Shown: positions 32,843 through 39,943 of the stretch, piece after piece
Numbering within the stretch: the stretch's first letter is position 1
Layout of the letters: every line of letters begins with the position of its first letter
DNA from: Planctomycetota bacterium
Lineage (GTDB): Bacteria > Planctomycetota > Planctomycetia > Gemmatales > Gemmataceae
Length of the DNA: 39,943 bases
Direction: 5' to 3'
NCBI GenBank assembly: GCA_016195405.1
Contig: JACPZP010000004.1
Location: forward strand, 1 to 39,943
The notes under the pieces: model-generated
Told to the model about the DNA's origin: nothing
The model's database searches: none
Seen by the model: only the letters and a program-made list of their open reading frames with translations
Translations under genes and position numbers: made by a program

Positions 32843-32868
32843 CGAAAAAGGTCCTGACGCCTTTTTCG
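32843..32868. repeat. C/G-rich hairpin upstream of the transporter
   Basis: CGAAAAAGG (32843-32851) and CCTTTTTCG (32860-32868) form a perfect 9-bp stem with an 8-base loop. It is not next to any gene end on its strand, so its role is unknown. Confidence 0.6.
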
Positions 32869-33127
32869 GCCTGCGCCCCGGAAGCGCGCTGGCTTCGGTG
32901 GTTCCCCCGCTCCCCGGCCGGGCGGCCCGGGATTTGGCTACACCAGGCGATGATTATAGACGTGTCTCGGTGCGGCTACAAGAGTAAGGGGCAGCTGACG
33001 CACAATACTTTTCATGTCGCACACGCAAGATGTGGTGAATCGCACGCCATGAAAACACGATCACAATTCGCCCAATACTCGCAATACCGAAGGAGACTCT
33101 TCACGGCCGATTTGGAGGCTCTGGCGA

Positions 33128-33210
33128 AAAACGTGCAAATCGAAGAAGAGTTCACAAGTGCTTGGTAGTGAAGAGCTTCAGATTTCCATTTCTCTCGATT
33201 TGCACGTTTT
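33128..33210. repeat. 16-bp perfect inverted repeat
   Basis: AAAACGTGCAAATCGA (33128-33143) and its exact reverse complement TCGATTTGCACGTTTT (33195-33210) flank a 51-base spacer. Similarity continues a few bases outward (CTCT...GC). It may be the ends of a small non-autonomous element or a recombination product. No gene lies between the arms. Confidence 0.75.
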
Positions 33211-33468
33211 GCAAGAGGGTATCCCCCGGTCACACTGTCCGCTTGGTCAAATTAGATGAGAAAGTCCTGGCTCTGAATCACTTCTAGATTCCATTGACGT
33301 AACCACATTACTGGATAATTGCTTGTGAAGTTGGTTTCATGCAAATGCGTGGACTCCGAGAAAAAAATCGGAATCTTTGTCCAAAATTGACCCCATTTGG
33401 CAATTAGTAAATAAGGGGCAGCGTCCGTCCCCTCCCCATCAATTAATTCCCAGCGAAGTGAGTTGCCC

Positions 33469-34250
33469 ATGAAATCCCCTCGCCTTCCTTTGACACCCGC
33501 GCGCGCACATGGATTACTGGAGTTGCGCGATGCCCAACATGCGGCAGGTGAAATGGGTTACGAGCCCCGGGAATTCGCCTGTCCGCTTCGAAGCTTGCAG
33601 ATGTCCGGCGTGACGGAAACGACCCTGCGCTGGCTTCTGCGGCGCGGCTTCATCGAACACCGCATCGAGACGGCGCATTCCGGCAAACGGCGCCCACATC
33701 TGGGCAGGAACCGCGCTGTTAGCCGGCGCGTCCGCAAGACCAAGAGCGTGCGATTTATGGACGCCAGCTGTTTCGTTCTTACAGACTCGGGAAACTCGCT
33801 GGTGGAAAGAATCGCAAGCGGGCCGCGTCCTGTAAATCAGGCTTTTCACATAGCCCACGCCAACGGGACTCCGAGGGTCGGCACGCCGCACTTCGGCACG
33901 CCGCACTTCGGCACGCCGCACTTCGGCACGCCGCACTTCGGCACGCCGCACTTCGGCACGCCGCACTTCGGCACGCCGCACTTCGGCACGCCGCACTTCG
34001 CACTTTCAGAATCCGAATAATTGTCAAGCAATTCCGCGTACCCGCCCACAATCAAGAGCTGATCTTGGCCGCCTTCGAGGAAGAAAACTGGCCCGTGCAC
34101 CTCGACGATCCCTTGTCGCCCACGCGCGAAATCGATCCCAAGCAGCGCCTGCACGACGCCATCAGCCGGCTCAATCGCAATCAAAAGAACCGGCTTCTGC
34201 GCTTTGAAGGCGACGGAACCGGCCGCGGCTTGCGTTGGCGGCTCATCTAA
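33469..34250 (+). pseudogene. Frame-broken planctomycete gene with tandem array
   Basis: Two reading frames are needed. From ATG 33469 the first frame gives about 135 residues including RSLQMSGVTETTLRWLLRRGF and SCFVLTDSG, then eight GTPHF repeats and a stop at 34018-34020. The second frame (one base back) is open through the same array and continues IIVKQFRVPAHNQELIL, AAFEEENWPVHLDDPL and LHDAISRLNRNQKNRLLRFEG to a TAA at 34248. The two halves look like the N- and C-terminal parts of one recurrent planctomycete hypothetical protein (family recalled from memory). A -1 ribosomal slip in the array could still join them. The family function is unknown. Confidence 0.65.
33880..33999. repeat. Eight exact 15-bp tandem repeats
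   Basis: GGCACGCCGCACTTC is repeated eight times without change. All six frames are open through it (GTPHF, AALRH and ARRTS forward; EVRRA, CGVPK and SAACR reverse). The unit length is five codons, so copy-number change would not shift the frame. There are no spacers, so it is not a CRISPR array. Confidence 0.97.
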
Positions 34251-34420
34251 GCGGCCGTTCTAGACACGTCTCCCGACTGCCTACAGATCGCCTACAGATC
34301 GCCCATAGTAGCACTTCTTAGCGCGCCGTAATGTGTGCTGGATTCGTGGAAGTATTGTACCGGCGGCCGCTTTCGGAGCCGCGTTTCAAGCCGAAATCCT
34401 CGTAATCGCGAGACCCTCCC

Positions 34421-37283
34421 ATGAAGATCCTCCCCGTGCAGCTCTGGATGCGGCTTCATCGATTTTGGGATTCCCTATTCGCTGGAGAGTTGCGGCTCAA
34501 TGCGGGGCGGAAGGCGAAGCACGGGCGACATTTCCAGCTGGGGATGGAGGCGCTGGAAGCGCGGGAGCTTTTGACGAGCAGCGTTTTTGCTCAACAGCTG
34601 GAGCCGATTGCGTTGATTCAAACCGAATCTGCATTGATTCAAGAATTTGACGCGGCCAATCCAGCGACCACCGATGCCTCAACGACCGACTCATTCAGCG
34701 TTCCGTTGAGCTTTCAGGCGAATTCGCAAGTTGATGCGGCGTCACAGTTTCAGGTCGTAAGCGACAAATATCAGCTGCTGCTAGACACGAGCTCGGCCGC
34801 GACGATCATACTGCCGGCTTCGAATGGAGGATTTGACGCGAACCCAGAAATGCTACAGTTCGCTCTGTTCGGGGCCAACGACGCGGTCATCCCTGTCAGC
34901 GCACTTGGGTCCGACAGCCTCACTAACTCACTCCCCGGCACCGATTCCGAAACCAACGATGCTTCGAATGCTCCCGGCGGATACTCTCAGCTTTGGTATC
35001 AGAGCGTTTACACCGGCATCGACGAGAGCTTTGAAGCCACGGCCGACACCGTGACGTTTCATTTCTTTATTCAGCCTCTCGCGGACCCGAACCAAATCGT
35101 CCTTTCCTACACCGGCGCGGAGAGCTTACAGCTGGACACCGAGGGGAACCTGCTGATCCAAACGCCGTCCCATTACTTGCTTCAAACCGCTCCGGTGGCG
35201 TTTCAGGAGATTGATGGCGGCTTTCAGCTGGTCGAGAGCAGCTACGTGCTTGACGAATACGGCCAGCTGCGCATCCACCTAGGCGACTATGACCCGAGCC
35301 AGGTTCTCGCGATTGACCCAATCATCCAGCCCCAACCGCCGATTGCGAACAACGATTCCTACTCGGCACCACATGATCGCACTCTCTCGGTTGCCGCTCC
35401 CGGCGTTCTGTTCAACGACACGTACCGCGGCGGCCCGCAATTCACGGCGGTCCTGGTCAGCGGCACGTCTCACGGCTCCTTGACCCTGAACAACGACGGC
35501 TCGTTCACTTACAATCCAACGTACCATTTCGTAGGCCAGGATTCCTTCACGTACAAGGCCTACAACGGCATCAGCTACAGCGGCGTAGCTACGGCAACGA
35601 TCAACGTGTTCAACAACGCGCCAGCTGCGGGCAACGATTCGTACAACGTGACACGCAATCACACGCTCTCCGTAAGCGCCCCGGGCGTTCTCGCCAACGA
35701 CAGCGATCCGGAGAACGATTCGATTACGGCCAGCCTCGTTGAGAGCCCGAGCCATGGCGCCGTGACACTCAACGCCAACGGTTCGTTCACTTACACGCCA
35801 GCTGCAAATTACCTCGGCAGCGACAGCTTCAAATACAAAGCCTCGGACGGTCTGCTTCAGAGCAATTTGGCAACGGTCAGTATTCAAATAACGACGAACA
35901 ATCCGGTCGCCGTGAACGACAGCGGCACCACGAACGAAGACACGCCGCTGACGATCTCGGTTTTGCAAAACGACTCGGATGCCGATGGCGACTCGCTTGT
36001 CGTGGACAGTTTCACCCAGCCAACTCATGGGTCCGTCCTCGTCAATGCCAACAACTCCATGACTTATACACCGGAGGCGAATTGGAATGGGTCCGACAGC
36101 TTTACGTACAGTGCAGCGGATGGCATGGGTGGGCATTCCAACTCGGCCACGGTGACGATTACGGTGAATCCTGTTAACGATGCCCCAAGCTTCACGAAGG
36201 GCGCCGACCAGTCCGTGCTGGAAGACTCGGGGCCGCAGTCCGTCAGCGGTTGGGCAACCGCCATTAGCGCGGGCCCAAGCGACGAGAACTCGCAGACTCT
36301 CAACTTCATCGTTACCAACAGTAATAACGCCCTCTTTAGCGCACAGCCGGTAATTGACGCCAGCGGCACACTGACTTACACCCCTGCTCCCGACGCCGAC
36401 GGAAGCGCTACGGTTACGGTAAAGCTGCACGACAACGGCGGCACGGCTAACGGTGGGGTGGATACGAGCGCGGCGCAAACCTTCATCATCTCCGTTGCTG
36501 CGGTGAACGATCCACCTAGCTTTACAAAAGGCGCCGATCAAACCGCGCTGGAAGATGCGGGACCGCAAACCGTTAGCGGTTGGGCCACGGCCATTAGCGC
36601 GGGCCCAAGCGACGAGAGCGGCCAGACGCTCGACTTCATCGTCAGTAACGATAACAACGCGCTGTTTGCCGTACAGCCGGCGATCGATGCCAGCGGAAAA
36701 CTTACGTACTCGCCGGCGCCAGACGCCAACGGTAGCGCCACGATCACTGTGAAGCTGCACGACAGCGGCGGCACGGCAAATGGAGGTGTGGATGCGAGTT
36801 CTGAGAAAACCTTCGTCATCAATGTTACGCCGGTTAACGACGCACCCAGCTTCAATAAGGGAGACGATCAATTCGTGTCATGTTACGCCGGGCCGCAGAG
36901 CGTATCGAATTGGGCGACAGGAATTAGCGCTGGGCCAAGCAACGAGAGCAGCCAATCCCTTAGTTTTATCGTCACAACTGACGATGACTCGATGTTCTCC
37001 ACGCTTCCTCAGGTGTCTGCCGATGGAACGCTGACTTATGTTCCCGCAATAGACGTGGCCGGCAATGCGATAGTCACGGTCGTAGCCCATGACAACGGCG
37101 GAACTGCAAACGGGGGCATGGACACGAGCCTGAGTCAGACTTTTATCATTAGAACCACGACAGATCATGCACCTGTAGCTAACGACGATGTCCTTTCCGG
37201 ACATGCGAACACACCAATCAGCGGTTGTCTTCTTACGAATGATTTCGATCCAGACAACAACCCGATAGTAATGCAGCTGATTG
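34421..37283 (+). CDS. Giant Ig/cadherin-like surface protein, 5' part interrupted by an insertion
   Basis: The first 954 residues of a very large secreted protein. Residues 40-51, LGMEALEARELL, are an LEPR-like motif found in large planctomycete exported proteins, and a domain of unknown type follows to about 300. Then come tandem Ig/cadherin-like (Big_9-type) domains at about 306-397, 398-492 and 493-585, with APGVLANDSDPENDS and GSFTYTPAANYLGSDSF signatures. Three similar 110-residue repeats (about 586-695, 696-805, 806-914) follow, each with KGADQ...SGWATAISAGPS...NGG. The next domain is cut by the insertion in codon 955; as it stands translation would end at 37291. Adhesion or cell-surface roles are likely. 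Downstream sequence continues the same frame. Confidence 0.85.
37276..37283. repeat. 8-bp target site duplication, left copy
   Basis: GCTGATTG immediately before the element start at 37284. The identical word lies at 38769-38776. IS66-family elements usually duplicate 8 bp. Confidence 0.95.
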
Positions 37284-38768
37284 GTAATTGATTAGCGCCC
37301 TGAAACTGGCGCAGCTGCGGAGGGGTCTTTTTGTTACGATCTTTGGCATGGACTCAGTGCCTTGCCCGGGTTGCATGGAGCGTGACCGCCGCATTGCGGA
37401 GCTGGAGAAATCCTTCGCGGAGCTTCAGGCTAAGGTCGACCGTCTCACGGCCCTGCTCGAACAAGCGCAGCGCTCTGGCAAACGTCAATCGGCTCCGTTC
37501 TCCAAAGGCGAACCCAAAGACCAACCCAAAACGCCAGGTCGAAAACGCGGCGACCAGCATGGCCAGCACGGCCATCGTCCAGCGCCGCCGGACGAAACCG
37601 TCGACGAAGTCCTCGAAGCGCCGCTGCCCGACGCTTGTCCGCATTGCGGCGGGGCGCTGGCCGAAGACGAAGCGGTCGATGAGCAGTTCCAAACCGACAT
37701 TCCGCTCAAGCCGATTCGCCGCAAGTTTCGTGTTCACAAGGGCTGCTGCACGCAATGCGGCAAACGTTTGCGGGGCCGACATCCCTTGCAAACCAGCGAC
37801 GCCGTCGGTGCCGCCGCCAGCCAAGTTGGACCGGACGCCCAGGCTGCCATCGTCGTTCTCAACAAACAGGCCGGCCTGTCCCACGGCAAGATCAGCGACA
37901 CCTTGGACAAGCTGTTCGGTATCTCCTTGACGCGTGGTGCTTCGGCCCAGATCGTGCTCCGGGCCGCGGACAAGTTGCGGCCCGCGCACCAGGAGATTCG
38001 GGAGTCGCTCAAGCAGTCGCCGCAAATCATCCCCGATGAAACGGGTTGGCGGATCGGAGGACATCCTGCCTGGCTCCACGTCTGGGTCGGTGACCAAGCG
38101 ACCGGTTATGTCATCGACCCGCAACGCAGTGCCGACGCCCTCGAGCAAGTCATCGGCATCGACTACTCGGGCACCATGATCCACGACGGCTTCGCTTCCT
38201 ATGACCGCTTCGAGGAGGCGCTGCATCAACAATGCGTGGCTCATCCGTTGCGGCGCGCCCATGACCTGGAAAAAACCCAAACCGGAAGGGCCAAGGCGTT
38301 CCCCCGTCAGGTGATCGACCTCTTCAAGGGAGCGTGCCAAGTTCGCGACGACTTCCGCTGGGGCCAATGCGATGAGGCCCTGTTGGAGGCCGCGCACGAA
38401 CGCTACGTCAACCAACTGTTGGACCTGACCGAGCGGCGACGCACGGACAAGACCAATGCAACGTTCGCCAAGCATTTATACCATCATGCCGAACAGTGGT
38501 TCCTGTTCTTGCTGGACCCGACCGTGCCTGCAACAAGCAATGCGGCCGAGCGCGCGTTGCGCGGCCCGATCGTCAATCGCAAGGTCTGGGGCGGCAACCG
38601 GACAGCCGCCGGCGCCAACGCCCAAGCCATCCTCTGCTCCGTTCTGGCAACCTGCAAACAACAAAGCCGCGCTGTGCTCCGCTATCTCAGCGAAACCCTG
38701 CGCGGCTTCACTTCAAGCATCTTCAACGCTTCCCTCCAAACCAATCCGGCCTGCCGCTAAACAATTAC
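37284..38768 (+). mobile_element. IS66-family insertion sequence (single transposase gene), 1485 bp
   Basis: The ends are imperfect inverted repeats: GTAATTGATTAGCGCCC on the left (37284-37300) and, read inward from the right end, GTAATTGTTTAGCGGCA (38768-38752), 14 of 17 matching, with the GTAA start common in IS66. Exact 8-bp direct copies of GCTGATTG flank it. Only a TnpC-type transposase gene is present, with no tnpA or tnpB, as in the ISBst12-like branch. It interrupts the giant surface-protein gene, and removing the element plus one target copy restores the frame. Confidence 0.93.
37348..38760 (+). CDS. IS66-family transposase (TnpC type)
   Basis: 470 residues. The N-terminal coiled-coil-like helix (RIAELEKSFAELQAKVDRL) is followed by a basic linker and a Cys-rich zinc-binding segment (CPHCGGAL, later CTQCGKRLRG). 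The catalytic DDE core shows IPDETGWRIGG (first Asp), MIHDGFASYDRF (second Asp) and SNAAERALRGPI (Glu). ATG 37348 gives a normal IS66 start (DSVPCPGCMERDRRIAELE), and the earlier TTG frame at 37288 is a continuation through the terminal repeat. The reading frame looks intact, so the element is probably still active. No tnpA or tnpB lies upstream. Confidence 0.95.
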   Translation: MDSVPCPGCMERDRRIAELEKSFAELQAKVDRLTALLEQAQRSGKRQSAPFSKGEPKDQPKTPGRKRGDQHGQHGHRPAPPDETVDEVLEAPLPDACPHCGGALAEDEAVDEQFQTDIPLKPIRRKFRVHKGCCTQCGKRLRGRHPLQTSDAVGAAASQVGPDAQAAIVVLNKQAGLSHGKISDTLDKLFGISLTRGASAQIVLRAADKLRPAHQEIRESLKQSPQIIPDETGWRIGGHPAWLHVWVGDQATGYVIDPQRSADALEQVIGIDYSGTMIHDGFASYDRFEEALHQQCVAHPLRRAHDLEKTQTGRAKAFPRQVIDLFKGACQVRDDFRWGQCDEALLEAAHERYVNQLLDLTERRRTDKTNATFAKHLYHHAEQWFLFLLDPTVPATSNAAERALRGPIVNRKVWGGNRTAAGANAQAILCSVLATCKQQSRAVLRYLSETLRGFTSSIFNASLQTNPACR

Positions 38769-38776
38769 GCTGATTG
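38769..38776. repeat. 8-bp target site duplication, right copy
   Basis: GCTGATTG immediately after the element end at 38768, identical to 37276-37283. Confidence 0.95.
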
Positions 38777-39943
38777 CAGGCCCGATGCAAGGGCAGTTTA
38801 ACTGGAATCCAAATGGCCAAGTGAACTTCATACCTCCATTTAACTTTGTGGGTACACTTATAGCTACTTATCGCGTTTTTGATGGCATACTAAACAGCTT
38901 TATCGCAACGCTCAGGTTAAACGTGACTAATACGCCACCCGTCGCTGTTAACGATGGGCCATATAATATTTCTCACAATTTTCAACTCAGTGTGGGTGCA
39001 CCCGGACTCCTGGCGAACGATTTCGATGCAGACGGAGATACCCTTCGTGCGCTTCTCGCGGTTGAGCCCAATCTGCATCCTGCTGGGAATTTGACACTTA
39101 ATCTCAATGGCTCGTTTACTTATGTTCCCCCTCAAGGATTCGTCGGACCAGATCACTTTTGGTATTTCGTGACGGACGGTCTCGACCCAAGCGCCAACAA
39201 CGCATGGGTCGATCTCTATGTGACAAATGCATTGCCGGTGGCGAGAGACGATTACTTCACTGTTATTCACGACCGCTCCACCGCCTTGAACGTCCTTGCC
39301 AATGACATCGATGGGGATGGCGATCCGATGGCCGCGAAGGTAGTTACCAACCCAGTGCACGGCACTGTCATTCCAGGAGCAAACGGTGATCCAACTACCG
39401 GCCTCTTGGTTTATACGCCGGACCCCCTTTACTTAGGCGCAGACAGCTTTACTTATAGAGTGTATGATCCATACGGTACCACTTTCATCACGGCGACCGT
39501 TTATATCTCAGTCATAAACAACGCCCCGCTGGCCGTCGCAGATACTTATACCGTCGCGCACAATCACACGCTTGTCGTTCCGGCATCCGGCATTCTCGCA
39601 AACGACTTTGACGCCGACGGGGATGCAATAGCGGCCGTGTATATCTCGGGACCTGCAAATGGAACGCTGAGTCTGAGTCCGAACGGCTCTTTTCTCTACA
39701 CGCCAACTCCCAATTACATTGGCGCAGATTCATTTCTTTATGCAGCCACCGATGGCCTGGACGTCGGAAGTCCAACAGTCGTCAACATCGTTATCACGAA
39801 TGCCGCTCCGTTCGCCATCGACGATACTTATAGCATACCGCACAATCAATCGTTGGAAGTGCCCGCGCCCGGCGTGCTCGCAAATGACTTCGACATAGAC
39901 GGCGATCCCATTACAGCTCAGTACCTGGGCGGTCCTACATATG
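38770..39943 (+). CDS. Giant Ig/cadherin-like surface protein, 3' part (continues past the window)
   Basis: With the insertion removed, the left-hand frame continues directly as MQLIAGPMQGQFNWNPNG and stays open to the last base with no stop. It carries further Big_9-type domains: one beginning NTPPVAVNDG near 38930 (with APGLLANDFDADGD, NGSFTYVPPQ), others starting at LPVARDDYFTV, APLAVADTYTV and APFAIDDTYSI. It lacks its own start near the junction and is probably not translated while the insertion is present. The far C-terminal end, where an anchor would lie, is outside the window. Confidence 0.9.
   Translation, partial: MIAGPMQGQFNWNPNGQVNFIPPFNFVGTLIATYRVFDGILNSFIATLRLNVTNTPPVAVNDGPYNISHNFQLSVGAPGLLANDFDADGDTLRALLAVEPNLHPAGNLTLNLNGSFTYVPPQGFVGPDHFWYFVTDGLDPSANNAWVDLYVTNALPVARDDYFTVIHDRSTALNVLANDIDGDGDPMAAKVVTNPVHGTVIPGANGDPTTGLLVYTPDPLYLGADSFTYRVYDPYGTTFITATVYISVINNAPLAVADTYTVAHNHTLVVPASGILANDFDADGDAIAAVYISGPANGTLSLSPNGSFLYTPTPNYIGADSFLYAATDGLDVGSPTVVNIVITNAAPFAIDDTYSIPHNQSLEVPAPGVLANDFDIDGDPITAQYLGGPTY

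Larger units (their letters stand above)
32688..33468. other. Gene-poor 0.78-kb intergenic stretch with several palindromes
   Basis: No convincing gene is seen on either strand. The stretch contains a C/G-rich hairpin (32843-32868), a CACGGCAAGCCGG repeat copy at 32791, and a 16-bp inverted repeat at 33128-33210. The word AAGGGGCAGC occurs at both 32985 and 33413, and the end is AT-richer than its surroundings. It separates the transporter from the frame-broken gene. Confidence 0.7.

Noticed and set aside
33012..33470. Short minus-strand frames in the gene-poor stretch
   Set aside because: They have no recognisable motif, overlap each other's repeats and lack ribosome binding sites.
33880..33999. 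A possible CRISPR array
   Set aside because: The units are back to back with no spacers and no cas gene is near. It is a simple tandem repeat.
35279..36871. A 530-codon open frame on the minus strand inside the giant protein gene
   Set aside because: It is antisense to well-conserved repeat domains and its translation is low-complexity with no recognisable motif. Long antisense frames are expected in GC-rich genes.
37354..38475. A 373-codon minus-strand frame across the transposase gene
   Set aside because: It is antisense to an intact IS66 transposase with visible DDE residues, so the plus-strand gene is real.

Overview
The window looks like a chromosomal piece of a planctomycete (phylum Planctomycetota). 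It is GC-rich, and it carries several families typical of that group: a DUF1559 pseudopilin-like protein with a [17 protein letters not shown] start, a DUF1571 lipoprotein, a zinc-ribbon membrane protein, a PQQ-type beta-propeller protein, a secreted Asp-box (BNR) protein, and a giant Ig/cadherin-like repeat protein with an LEPR-like N-terminal motif (LGMEALEARELL). This assignment rests on family recognition, not on a marker gene.

Layout. (1) 1-2921 is the integrase-proximal end of an integrated element at the 3' end of a tRNA-Pro(GGG) gene: an unrecognised cargo gene open at the window edge, a helix-turn-helix excisionase-like gene, and a tyrosine recombinase with a clear sigma70-type promoter. 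(2) 3181-5218 holds rsmD and a CCA-adding-type nucleotidyltransferase. (3) 5245-9838 is a minus-strand block: a DUF1571 lipoprotein, then a coupled operon of a double amidohydrolase, a YCII protein and an ABM-fold protein. (4) 9957-15782 is mostly plus strand: serine hydrolase, GNAT (minus), apt, a methyltransferase, a PQQ-propeller protein, a very small ORF and a HEAT-like secreted protein. (5) 15893-17305 has a RadA/KaiC-like ATPase with a methionine-rich head, and an SDR remnant. (6) 17464-22266 holds nnrE, GNAT, a PfkB kinase, hflX and rsmH. (7) 22394-29976 holds a BNR protein, a zinc-ribbon/DUF1559/GNAT run and an OprO/P-like porin. (8) 30042-32687 is an APC transporter fused to universal-stress domains. 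(9) 33469-34250 is a frame-broken gene containing eight exact 15-bp repeats. (10) 34421 to the window end is one giant surface-protein gene split by a 1485-bp IS66-family insertion.

The strongest observations are these. The IS66-type element has an exact 8-bp target duplication (GCTGATTG), and removing it restores the giant gene's reading frame perfectly. A small palindromic repeat occurs three times between genes, and its stem shows a compensatory base-pair change. The broken gene changes frame at its tandem array. The ATPase has an unusual Met-rich head (24 Met in 52 residues, with a 14-residue duplication). The double amidohydrolase has a second copy that has lost metal ligands. No CRISPR array, rRNA gene or clear defence system is visible. 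I see no single multi-gene system that I can call new. The best candidates for undescribed biology are the Met-rich ATPase and the covarying hairpin family.
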